Below, one piece after another: positions 1-6,055 of a stretch of 7,134 nt of DNA (position 1 is its first letter; each line of letters starts with the position of its first letter). Under the pieces are notes generated by a model, which was not told the origin of the DNA, made no database searches, and worked only from the letters and a program-made list of their open reading frames with translations. The position numbers and the translations under genes are program-made. The stretch is taken from NCBI GenBank assembly GCA_019352125.1, contig JABBNV010000110.1:1221-8354 (forward strand), read 5' to 3'. The DNA comes from Acidobacteriota bacterium. Its GTDB lineage: Bacteria > Actinomycetota > Actinomycetes > Actinomycetales > Micrococcaceae.

Positions 1-808
1 GACGGATCCACCACGTTGCATAGGTGGAGAACTTGAAGCCCTTGGTGTAGTCGAACTTCTCCACGGCGCGGATCAGGCCCAAGTTACCTTCCTGGATCAA
101 GTCCAGGAACAACATCCCGCGGCCCGTGTAGCGCTTGGCCAGCGAAACAACCAGGCGGAGGTTGGCTTCCAGCAGGTGATTTTTGGCCCGCTTGCCGTCG
201 AAGATAACCCATTCGAGCTCGCGGCGCAGGGCCGGCTTCATGGTCTTGTCTGGATCTTGGGCCAGCTTGTCCTCAGCGAACAGGCCAGCTTCGATTCGCA
301 GTGCCAAATCGACTTCCTGCTCTGCGTTCAGCAGCGCAACCTTACCGATTTGCTTCAGGTAATCCTTGACCGGGTCCGCCGTGGCACCGGCAGACATAAC
401 CTGCTGCACCGGGGCATCGTCGTCATCAGCATCCGAGTACACGAAACCCGAACCGCTGGTTTCCTCGGCGGCCTTCTTCTCGACTTCTTCGTCGTCACCC
501 TCGATGATGTCGGCAGGGTCCTCGTCAGTGTCAGACTCTACGGTCTCGGCCTTTTTGGCTCGGCCACGGGTGGCCTTGACGGGCGCCTTGACCTCAGGGG
601 CATCGCCCTCGGCCTGGCCAGCAGCTTCAGCCTTCTTGGCTGCGAGAGTGGAGGCACGCTTTTGTGCGGGGGTGAGCTCGGCGGCCTCGGCAACGACCTC
701 CGCCGAACCGGCAGCGGCCTTGCTGGCAGGTGCCTTTCGAGCAGTCCCAGTAGCTTTTGCCTTCGGGGCTGCCGTAGCAGTAGTGCTCTTGTTGGCAGTG
801 GGAGACAC
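1..808 (-). CDS. sigA: Primary RNA polymerase sigma factor SigA/RpoD (N-terminal part; runs off the left edge)
   Basis: This is the housekeeping sigma-70 factor that directs core RNA polymerase to most promoters. 269 codons are present; the C-terminal part (rest of region 2, regions 3 and 4) lies outside the window. Residues 1-90 are Ala/Lys-rich and basic. Residues about 91-131 are strongly acidic (ESDTDEDPADIIEGDDEE). Region 1.2 starts at about residue 145 (DPVKDYLKQIGKVALL). Region 2 starts near residue 210: core-binding NLRLVVSLAKRYTGRGM (216-231), LDLIQEGNLGLIRAVEKF (235-252), and the promoter-melting segment YTKGFKFSTYATWWIR (254-269). The GTG start at 808-806 has GAAAGG six bases upstream, and no in-frame start in better context is visible. 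An ATG at 822 is out of frame. The 244-bp leader upstream is highly structured and carries a SigR/SigH-like promoter candidate. The family assignment is secure; the symbol follows actinobacterial usage (hrdB in Streptomyces). Confidence 0.96.
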   Translation of the reverse strand, partial: MSPTANKSTTATAAPKAKATGTARKAPASKAAAGSAEVVAEAAELTPAQKRASTLAAKKAEAAGQAEGDAPEVKAPVKATRGRAKKAETVESDTDEDPADIIEGDDEEVEKKAAEETSGSGFVYSDADDDDAPVQQVMSAGATADPVKDYLKQIGKVALLNAEQEVDLALRIEAGLFAEDKLAQDPDKTMKPALRRELEWVIFDGKRAKNHLLEANLRLVVSLAKRYTGRGMLFLDLIQEGNLGLIRAVEKFDYTKGFKFSTYATWWIR

Positions 809-815
809 AGAAAAC

Positions 816-821
816 CTTTCA
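816..821 (-). promoter_or_regulatory. Ribosome binding site of sigA
   Basis: GAAAGG on the minus strand lies seven bases before the GTG at 808. It supports the GTG over the out-of-frame ATG at 822, which the site itself follows immediately. Confidence 0.6.
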
Positions 822-856
822 TGCGGCGTCTGTGGTGAAACCTTCGGGCAACACCA

Positions 857-916
857 CTATGACCCTGTCAAGTCCGTTTGCTGTTCACAGCAAGCTCCGG
901 ACCGGAAGGGTCATAG
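857..916 (-). promoter_or_regulatory. Long interrupted hairpin in the sigA leader
   Basis: Seen directly: a perfect 10-bp inverted repeat (CTATGACCCT at 857-866, AGGGTCATAG at 907-916) encloses a second complementary pair (872-876 with 898-902, five bases) and then a third (TTGCTG 878-883 with CAGCAA 888-893) around a four-base loop. Read as minus-strand RNA, all three helices stack into one 60-nt stem-loop with two internal loops and a UGAA tetraloop, ending 48 bases before the sigA start. No U-run follows, so it does not look like a simple terminator. Inference: a structured 5' UTR element affecting sigA mRNA stability or expression, or a DNA-level protein site. It matches no RNA family that I recognise. 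Confidence 0.5.
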
Positions 917-921
917 GGTAC

Positions 922-948
922 AACTGCCCAGATGGCGACAATGTTCCC
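922..948 (-). promoter_or_regulatory. Candidate SigR/SigH-type (ECF) promoter of sigA
   Basis: On the minus strand GGGAAC (948-943) is followed by exactly 18 bases and then GTT (924-922). This matches the GGAAT/C-N18-GTT consensus of the thiol-oxidative-stress sigma factors SigR (Streptomyces) and SigH (mycobacteria). The primary sigma gene hrdB of Streptomyces coelicolor is known to have a SigR-dependent promoter, so the context fits. Transcription would start at about 917-912, essentially at the first base of the 60-nt hairpin. An overlapping alternative is an ordinary sigma-A promoter with TACCCT (920-915) as -10, but it lacks a good -35. Inferred from motif only. Confidence 0.45.
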
Positions 949-1011
949 AACCGCTTCAGAATCCATGAACTCTGAGAACTACGGACCCAACCGGGTCTGG
1001 TGAACATTGTC
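937..1011 (-). repeat. Inverted repeat with two internal hairpins, sigA upstream region
   Basis: GACAATGTTC (937-946) and GAACATTGTC (1002-1011) are perfect 10-bp inverted repeats 55 bases apart. Between them are two smaller stem-loops: TCAGA (956-960) with TCTGA (971-975), and GACCC (984-988) with GGGTC (993-997) around a four-base loop. As RNA or extruded DNA this would make a three-way junction. The right arm overlaps the possible upstream -10, and the left arm overlaps the SigR-type -35. It could therefore equally be a pair of oppositely oriented protein sites. Function unknown. Confidence 0.4.
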
Positions 1012-1033
1012 TCACGCTTTTGAGTCAGGCCAA
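1006..1033 (-). promoter_or_regulatory. Possible upstream sigma-A promoter of sigA
   Basis: TTGGCC (1033-1028) and GACAAT (1011-1006) are separated by 16 bases on the minus strand, a moderate match to TTGACA/TATAAT. It lies 198 bases upstream of the sigA start and would give a long leader containing both inverted-repeat structures. The -10 lies inside the right arm of the 10-bp repeat at 937-1011. Weak evidence. Confidence 0.3.
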
Positions 1034-1052
1034 GAATTTTGCGCGCGTGGCG

Positions 1053-2372
1053 CTAAGCCGCGCCGCGGCCCCGCCACGCCAACTGCGGGTTCTCGGCCCA
1101 GCCACAGACGACGCCACGACCCAAGAGCTCGGCCAAGAGATCAGCCAGCCGATACTCCGGAACCTCCTCCAACGCCAACTCGTAGTAGGTACCGGCCCTG
1201 CGCCCATGGCCCATGGCCCATTCCCACCAGCCCAGCATGGTGAGCGCGGCTGCGCGCCGTTGGCCGTGCATAACGCGCGCCAGCTGCACCAGGATCTCCA
1301 CGGCTCGTTCTACCCTCCCCCATTGTGGCGCTCGGTCCGAGTGTCCTATCAGCACCCTGCCGAAGTCGGACACAGGGCCACGGAGCACCTCTTTGCTGGC
1401 TCGCTGCACAGCAGCCAGTTCAACGGCATTACTTGGCCAGTCACTGGGCCGGACAGGCCGAAGCCTGGCCGTTTGCAGGAGCCCCTCAGCGTCAGTTCCC
1501 GCGAAAGCGAGCGCGTAGCCAACACTGGCCTGGACCAGTACAGCGTCCCGAACGGTAATGGAGTCCAAACTTGCCGCAAGAAAATCTGCGAGTGCCGGGC
1601 TGAGTGGTTTGGATGAGCTCAGCGCCCACTCCCACGCTTGCAGGATGGCACGGAATTGCGGCAAAAACATACACGCCTCACCCAAAGCGTCCGCAACACG
1701 GTCAGCAGATGCGGCAAAGGAAGCTACCCGCTCCTCTGGTGCCGGACTCACTAGTTCCCGGACTGCCTGGGCAACATCCACCACGTAGCTACTGCCACGG
1801 AAAACCAACTCTGCCCCGAGGACGCTATCCGTGATCTCGCTGATTGGGTGTCCGGGCCAGGGGCAGCAATCTGCGTTGAAGCACATGAGCGTCCGCCAGT
1901 GCTCGCGTCCTATGTACCACGCTTCAGTGATCTCCAGCGGAGTCAGACGGAGTCTTCCGGAGATAGCAGTTAAGAGGTCAACGTAGGGCGTTTCCCCCGG
2001 ATCCACCCAGTCCTCCTGGCCGTAGATCACTAGGAGCACCCCTTCAGCTTCCGTGTCGCACAAGATCATGGAGACGAAGGCATCAGCGTAGTCGTCCAGC
2101 CACGAGCCCCCCGGCGGGTTTCCCACCGGAAGGTCCACCCGCACCGTTGCCCTGATACTCGAGTCCTGAGAGGTGATGCCCACCAAACTGCCGTACGGCA
2201 TAAACCCCACCTGATGCGGAATGTAGGCCAATAGGTCCGCCGCCGTAGCGGCTCGGATCCGCTCTGGAGCGCCGTCCTTGGACGGCTCGTTGGGCAGGTC
2301 GTCGGAGGGCTCGCCGGACGGATCGCCGTAGGGATCAGGAGTGGGGGCAGGTTGTTTCGCTGAGCTTGTCAT
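1053..2372 (-). CDS. DUF4192 domain-containing protein
   Basis: A 439-residue protein that I assign to the DUF4192 family, an actinobacterial family of unknown function, from the characteristic opening RAATAADLLAYIPHQVGFMP (about residues 40-59) followed by SLVGITSQDSSIRATVRVDLP. Residues 2-38 are a Pro/Asp/Glu/Ser-rich, presumably disordered tail with a loose GDPSGEPSDDLPNEPSKD repeat. The middle has a possible hydrophobic strand (GVLLVIYGQEDW) and a Cys pair (NADCCPWPGH). The C-terminal third is helical and Trp-rich, with MLGWWEWAMGHGRRAGTYYELALEEVPEY resembling a single TPR-like helix pair. No signal peptide or membrane segment is evident, so it is probably cytoplasmic. The ATG at 2372 has only a weak upstream purine stretch (CTGGAA). 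It is codirectional with sigA but 244 bp away. Function cannot be assigned. Confidence 0.87.
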   Translation of the reverse strand: MTSSAKQPAPTPDPYGDPSGEPSDDLPNEPSKDGAPERIRAATAADLLAYIPHQVGFMPYGSLVGITSQDSSIRATVRVDLPVGNPPGGSWLDDYADAFVSMILCDTEAEGVLLVIYGQEDWVDPGETPYVDLLTAISGRLRLTPLEITEAWYIGREHWRTLMCFNADCCPWPGHPISEITDSVLGAELVFRGSSYVVDVAQAVRELVSPAPEERVASFAASADRVADALGEACMFLPQFRAILQAWEWALSSSKPLSPALADFLAASLDSITVRDAVLVQASVGYALAFAGTDAEGLLQTARLRPVRPSDWPSNAVELAAVQRASKEVLRGPVSDFGRVLIGHSDRAPQWGRVERAVEILVQLARVMHGQRRAAALTMLGWWEWAMGHGRRAGTYYELALEEVPEYRLADLLAELLGRGVVCGWAENPQLAWRGRGAA

Positions 2373-2417
2373 GGTTCCAGCGTGTTACGCCCCGACGCAC
2401 CATCCAATGGCCCTCAC

Positions 2418-2447
2418 CGTATATGTGCGCTGCCACCTGGCCAGCAA
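2418..2447 (-). promoter_or_regulatory. Possible promoter of the DUF4192 gene
   Basis: In the 91-bp gap after the transporter stop, TTGCTG (2447-2442) is followed after 16 bases by CATATA (2425-2420), or after 18 bases by TATACG (2423-2418). The AT-rich hexamer stands out in GC-rich surroundings. This suggests the DUF4192 gene can be transcribed separately from the MFS gene. Motif-based only. Confidence 0.35.
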
Positions 2448-2463
2448 CGGCTGTGGAGGGGAA

Positions 2464-3804
2464 CTAGTCCTGGCGGTTCTCAGCTTTGTAGACGGCCTTA
2501 CGGCGCCGGCGGTCAGCCAAGGCAACCCGCAAGGGAGGAACTGTGATTCCTTCGATGCGCATCCGGCGTCGAACTTCCTTGCGTGAAATCAGCACGCCCA
2601 CCACTCCTGCCGCAAGTACCAGGAACTGCACGCTGAATGCCACACGGAAGGAGTTGAGCGAGTACAGATCGCCGCCGGAAAAACCCGTATTGTGCAGCAC
2701 ATCCAAGATGAGGCCAATCAGGTACATGGTCAGCAGAGACGCGCTAAATCCACCAATGTTGACAATTCCTGTGGCCGTTCCCATGCGATGAGCGGGGTTG
2801 AACGTCCGCGCGAAGTCGAATCCAATCATGGACGCCGGCCCGCCCAAGCCGAGCACCAGAATCAGCACTACCAGCAGCCACAGGGGCGCCTGTCCCGGGT
2901 ACGTCAGCGTGACGGCCCACAGCACTGCTGTGATCGCTGCAATCAGCAGCACCATTGTGGAGCGACGTAACGGGTGCCGTGACACCCAGGTGCCCAGCAA
3001 CGGGCCGCTCACAATACCCACCACCACAAACAAGCTCATCAGCGCCGCCGCAGTGCCGGCGGGAATATGAAGCGCCGAGAGCATAAAGGGATACCCCCAT
3101 GTCATCACAAATACGGTGCCAGAGAACTGCGTAGCCCAGTGGCTCCAAAGACCCAAGCGCGTACCGGGCTGCTTCCAGGCCTTAGCCACGGCGTCCCCAA
3201 TTTCACGAATTCCCGCGTGGATAACAGCGGGCTCGGACGACGTCGGCTGGTTACGAATCAGCGCGACCACCAGAATGCACGCCACCAGAGAAAGCGCTGC
3301 TGCACTGATAAATGCAGGGCTCCACCCAGCCGTGTGCAAAATCATGGCAAACGGGAGCACACTCAGGAGCTGGCCCAGCTGACCGGACATTCCAGTGAGT
3401 TGTGTCAGTAGCGGAATCCGTCGCGGCTCAAACCACGCGGGAAGCAACCTCAGGACGGAAACGAACGTCATCGCGTCCCCCGCACCAACCAGCACACGTC
3501 CCACGAGTCCTGCCTGGACAGACGTTGCGGCAGCCAACTGAAGTTGCCCCACAGCCATCAGCAGCGCACCAAAGGCAATCATCATCCGCGGGCCAAACCG
3601 GTCCACCAGCGCGCCCACAGGAATTTGAAGTGCCGCATAAACAAGAAACTGCAGCACGGTGAAAGCGGAGAGTGCAGATGCACTGGCGTGGAACCGCGCA
3701 GTGGCCTCCAGGCCCGCTACGCCGAAGCTGGTTCGCTGGGTAACTGCTACAAAATAAGCAAAAACACCGATACCCCAGACCAACCACGCACGCCCATTTT
3801 TCAC
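2464..3804 (-). CDS. MFS transporter
   Basis: A 446-residue polytopic inner-membrane protein of the major facilitator superfamily, a secondary transporter; the substrate is not predictable from sequence. About 12 hydrophobic segments can be traced in two halves. MFS motif A is clear in the loop after TM2 (GALVDRFGPRM, residues 64-74). The central cytoplasmic loop lies at about residues 185-210 (RNQPTSSEPAVIHAGIREIG). The start of the second half has WSHWATQFSGTVFVMTWGYPFM. The C-terminus is a basic cytoplasmic tail (SRKEVRRRMR and DRRRRKAVYK), as expected from the positive-inside rule. The start is GTG at 3804; an in-frame TAG lies 12 bases upstream, so no earlier start exists. There is no well-spaced Shine-Dalgarno, since AGGGG abuts the GTG. 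The gene follows the PAC2 gene after 43 bp and may be cotranscribed with it. Confidence 0.93.
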   Translation of the reverse strand: MKNGRAWLVWGIGVFAYFVAVTQRTSFGVAGLEATARFHASASALSAFTVLQFLVYAALQIPVGALVDRFGPRMMIAFGALLMAVGQLQLAAATSVQAGLVGRVLVGAGDAMTFVSVLRLLPAWFEPRRIPLLTQLTGMSGQLGQLLSVLPFAMILHTAGWSPAFISAAALSLVACILVVALIRNQPTSSEPAVIHAGIREIGDAVAKAWKQPGTRLGLWSHWATQFSGTVFVMTWGYPFMLSALHIPAGTAAALMSLFVVVGIVSGPLLGTWVSRHPLRRSTMVLLIAAITAVLWAVTLTYPGQAPLWLLVVLILVLGLGGPASMIGFDFARTFNPAHRMGTATGIVNIGGFSASLLTMYLIGLILDVLHNTGFSGGDLYSLNSFRVAFSVQFLVLAAGVVGVLISRKEVRRRMRIEGITVPPLRVALADRRRRKAVYKAENRQD

Positions 3805-3810
3805 CCCTGT

Positions 3811-3816
3811 AGTCTA
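3811..3816 (-). promoter_or_regulatory. Possible -10 element for a leaderless MFS transcript
   Basis: TAGACT fits the actinobacterial TANNNT -10 and ends six bases before the GTG at 3804, the spacing seen for leaderless mRNAs. No convincing -35 is present. The lack of a properly spaced Shine-Dalgarno makes this worth noting, but a TANNNT match by chance is likely enough to keep confidence low. Confidence 0.25.
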
Positions 3817-3847
3817 CCGCTGGCGCATAGGCGGAAGGGGCCTTCAG

Positions 3848-4789
3848 CTATGTGTCTTGCGACTCATCCCGGGAGGCCAAGTAAGCCTCCACCGCAGCAC
3901 CAAGATCATCAGCGGAAGGAAGCTTGTCATCCGCATCAGCCAGTAGAGACTTGCGGCCCGTGGAATCGACCCGCTCATCGTATTGCTGTTCCAGATTGGT
4001 TACCACGCTCTGTACCTCAACGGATGAAGCCACCTGTTCACCGATCTGACGCTCCACTTCACGCCCAGCCTCACGCAGCCGATCCGTAGGCAACATCAAG
4101 GACGCCGCGGCGCCCAAGTACTCGAGCCCGGCCACAGCAGCCTGCGGATACTGCGCTTCAGCCAAGTAATGCGGCACATGCAAGGCATACCCCGTGACGT
4201 TGCGGCCGGCCTCGGCAAGCCTTACCTCCAGCACATGACCGATCGCTGCCGGAAGATCTACCGTGCCCTGCCAGGAGGACATGCCTTCGATGAGCTCGGG
4301 GCGGTTTCCATGCACCGTGACGCCGATGGGGCGCGTGTGCGGAACTGGCATAGGTATTGACTGCACCCATGCCACCTGATTGATATCCAGATTCCGAGCC
4401 AGCGAGACAACTGCTGCGCTGAAGCGCTCCCACTGCAGGTCTGGCTCCGGGCCGGTGAGGAACAGGAAGGGTTGCCCTAATCCGTCCAACAGGCGGTACA
4501 GCACCAAGCGTGGTGCCCGATACGCAGTGAGGTGATCCTGCACGAAGGTGATTCGGGGGCGTCGGGAACGGTAATCCACCAGCTGGTCAACGTCGAAGTA
4601 GGCCAAGGGCTTGGCTGGCAGCTTGGCCAACAACTCGGTGCTTATTTGACTCACTACTTGGCCTGCATCGCCAAACCCTTCAAAGCCCATCAGCAGGTTC
4701 AAACCCTGCAAATCTGCGGCTCTGACGTCAGCATTGAAGGCATACAAACCGTCGGGATCCATAAATGGGATGTACTCAAAATCTTCCAC
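3848..4789 (-). CDS. PAC2 family protein
   Basis: A soluble protein of about 313 residues with the PAC2 (proteasome assembly chaperone 2, formerly DUF75) fold. The conserved N-terminal block NLLMGFEGFGDAGQVVSQIS is followed by LAYFDVDQLVDYRSRRPRITF, the segment PFLFLTGPEPDLQWERFSAAV, the VQSIPMPVPHTRP region and GYALHVPHYLAEAQYPQAA. The C-terminal 90 residues are helical and charged, with possible coiled-coil character. Related actinobacterial proteins have been solved structurally, but their role is unsettled; a link to the actinobacterial proteasome is only suggested by the family name. I chose GTG at 4789-4787 because GTGAGG lies five bases upstream. The open frame extends to an ATG at 4864, but that extension would be encoded by a strong hairpin and palindrome and has no Shine-Dalgarno. 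ATG at 4762 is another option. The MFS gene follows after 43 bp. Confidence 0.88.
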   Translation of the reverse strand: MEDFEYIPFMDPDGLYAFNADVRAADLQGLNLLMGFEGFGDAGQVVSQISTELLAKLPAKPLAYFDVDQLVDYRSRRPRITFVQDHLTAYRAPRLVLYRLLDGLGQPFLFLTGPEPDLQWERFSAAVVSLARNLDINQVAWVQSIPMPVPHTRPIGVTVHGNRPELIEGMSSWQGTVDLPAAIGHVLEVRLAEAGRNVTGYALHVPHYLAEAQYPQAAVAGLEYLGAAASLMLPTDRLREAGREVERQIGEQVASSVEVQSVVTNLEQQYDERVDSTGRKSLLADADDKLPSADDLGAAVEAYLASRDESQDT

Positions 4790-4794
4790 GCGGA

Positions 4795-4800
4795 CCTCAC
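4795..4800 (-). promoter_or_regulatory. Ribosome binding site deciding the PAC2 start
   Basis: GTGAGG on the minus strand lies five bases before the GTG at 4789. Neither the upstream ATG (4864) nor the downstream ATG (4762) has a comparable site. Confidence 0.5.
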
Positions 4801-4807
4801 TTTCTAT

Positions 4808-4825
4808 ACCCACAACGTTGTGGGT
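4808..4825. repeat. 18-bp perfect palindrome upstream of the PAC2 gene
   Basis: ACCCACAACGTTGTGGGT is a perfect dyad, with a third copy of its half-site ACCCACAACG at 4845-4854. Its left end touches TATAGA (4808-4803, minus strand), a possible -10, so a bound dimer would cover the promoter core. It resembles an operator for a dimeric regulator (inference). The half-site matches no regulator motif that I can name with confidence. Confidence 0.45.
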
Positions 4826-4854
4826 GCCCGGAAACATTCCGAGCACCCACAACG
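4816..4854 (-). terminator. Long stem-loop between gcvT and the PAC2 gene
   Basis: CGTTGTGGGTGC (4816-4827) pairs perfectly with GCACCCACAACG (4843-4854). After one mismatch the stem continues with CGGAA/TTCCG (4829-4833 with 4837-4841) around a three-base loop. Seventeen base pairs in total make it the strongest hairpin seen in the window. It lies 42 bases past the gcvT stop, behind a second hairpin (4866-4882). No U-run follows, which is common for actinobacterial terminators. It overlaps the 18-bp palindrome, so it may also be regulatory. Confidence 0.45.
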
Positions 4855-4865
4855 CTGTTCTCAAC

Positions 4866-4882
4866 TGGCCCGCAACGGGCCA
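4866..4882 (-). terminator. Probable terminator of gcvT
   Basis: A perfect 7-bp GC-rich stem, TGGCCCG/CGGGCCA with a three-base loop, lies 14 bases past the gcvT stop. On the minus strand it is followed by GTTGAGAAC rather than a U-run, so it is not canonical. Position and stability favour termination or 3'-end protection of the gcvT mRNA. Confidence 0.5.
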
Positions 4883-4896
4883 TCAACGTACGGTTG

Positions 4897-6048
4897 TTAT
4901 GCCTTCACATTCACATCAACAAACGGCGGCTTGACCACGCTGACGGGCAGCTGGCGTCCACGAATATCCAGCGCCAGCTCTTCGCCTAATTTCACAGACG
5001 GATCCACCAAGGCCAAAGCCACCCCGATACCCAACGTGGGTGAGAAGGTTCCGGACGTGGTCTGCCCGATCACGTTGCCAGCAGCGTCAAGCACGTTCAC
5101 TTCCGCACGGGGAACGCCGCGACCTTGGGCCAGTAGCCCCACTGCCTTGCGGGGCGCCCCGTTGGCTTTCTGCGCAATAACGGCATCCCGTCCCCAGAAT
5201 GTATCTTTCTTCCAGCCCACGGCCCAGCCAACTCCGGCCTCTACCGGGCTGATCGAGGTGCTGAGCTCATGCCCGTGCAGTGCATAGCCCATCTCTGTGC
5301 GCAAAGTATCCCGTGCTCCCAGCCAGGCAGCACGGCCGCCACGGGCCTCTACCTCTGTTGCCAAAGCTTCCCAGATCACCAAGGCATCCGCCCAGCGAGG
5401 AACAATCTCGTAACCGTGCTCCCCCGTGTAACCGGTGCGGCAAATGGTCAGCGGGATCACTCCATTGGGTCCGGACCATTCGGTATCCACGAAGGACATA
5501 TAAGCCTCCGGCTGAGCCAGGCCCAGTGCTTCCAGCACGGCAGCGGAGTCCGGGCCTTGGACGGCAAATACGCCAAAATCAGTGTGCAGGTTCTGGATGG
5601 TCAGCCCGCTTCCCTCAGCGTGTGCTGCCTCCTGCAAACGCTCCACCACAGCTGCCGTATTGGCCGCGTTGGGTATCAGGAATACTTCGTCGTCACTGCG
5701 CAGGTAAGCGATCAGGTCGTCTGTCACACCGCCGTCGTCCGTCAGCGCCAACGTGTACTGCGCGCTCCCGGCTCCAATCCGATTCAAATCATTGGCCAGC
5801 GTCCGGTTGGCGAACTCGCGGGCCCCAGCACCCTTGATGATCGCCTTGCCCAAGTGTGAAACATCGAACAGGCCCACGGCGGTTCGCACAGCAGTGTGCT
5901 CAGCAACCACGCCCCCGCCGTCGTATTGAAGCGGCATTGCCCAGCCACCAAATTCTGCCATTTTGGCACCGTGCTGTGTGTGCCACTCGTGCAGCGGACC
6001 CTGAAGCAATGCGGTGGCTTGCTGGGCCGGAAGTGTGTTATCAGTCAT
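4897..6048 (-). CDS. gcvT: Glycine cleavage system aminomethyltransferase (T-protein)
   Basis: The tetrahydrofolate-dependent T-protein takes the aminomethyl group from the lipoyl arm of GcvH, giving 5,10-methylene-THF and ammonia; it is cytoplasmic. The 383 residues are close to the family's usual length. Visible landmarks: HTQHGAKMAEFGGWAMPLQY (residues 23-42), GLFDVSHLGK (59-68; often SHMG in homologues), DDGGVTDDLIAYL (104-116, with the conserved Asp of the folate/aminomethyl site), CRTGYTGEHGYEI, GARDTLRTEMGYALHGHEL (244-262) and the C-terminal beta domain (GRGVPRAEVNVLD, SGTFSPTLGIGVALA). ATG at 6048 gives the usual N-terminus. An in-frame GTG at 6105 would add 19 residues through an intergenic direct repeat and is less likely. 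No Shine-Dalgarno is present, but a -10-like TACCGT sits seven bases upstream, suggesting a leaderless mRNA. gcvH and gcvP are not in the window. Confidence 0.95.
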   Translation of the reverse strand: MTDNTLPAQQATALLQGPLHEWHTQHGAKMAEFGGWAMPLQYDGGGVVAEHTAVRTAVGLFDVSHLGKAIIKGAGAREFANRTLANDLNRIGAGSAQYTLALTDDGGVTDDLIAYLRSDDEVFLIPNAANTAAVVERLQEAAHAEGSGLTIQNLHTDFGVFAVQGPDSAAVLEALGLAQPEAYMSFVDTEWSGPNGVIPLTICRTGYTGEHGYEIVPRWADALVIWEALATEVEARGGRAAWLGARDTLRTEMGYALHGHELSTSISPVEAGVGWAVGWKKDTFWGRDAVIAQKANGAPRKAVGLLAQGRGVPRAEVNVLDAAGNVIGQTTSGTFSPTLGIGVALALVDPSVKLGEELALDIRGRQLPVSVVKPPFVDVNVKA

Positions 6049-6055
6049 GGCAGAT

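Noticed and set aside
866..871. Perfect TTGACA (minus strand) as a -35 of sigA
   Set aside because: No -10-like hexamer lies 16-18 bases downstream (the sequence there is CCCGAA), and the segment is better explained as part of the stem-loop at 857-916.
937..946. LexA/SOS box in the sigA upstream region
   Set aside because: GACAATGTTC resembles half of GAACNNNNGTTC, but neither arm contains both half-sites at the required spacing.
176..968. Open frames on the plus strand opposite sigA and its leader (up to 220 codons), and a 94-codon minus-strand frame starting with ATG at 822
   Set aside because: They are low-complexity or Arg/Pro-rich shadows of the Ala/Lys-rich sigA reading frame. The sigA frame itself is unmistakable and the ATG at 822 is out of frame with it.
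3836..3847. Palindrome GAAGGGGCCTTC just after the PAC2 stop as a terminator
   Set aside because: The stem is only five base pairs around a two-base loop, too tight to fold fully, with no U-run; the 43-bp gap to the MFS gene is compatible with cotranscription.
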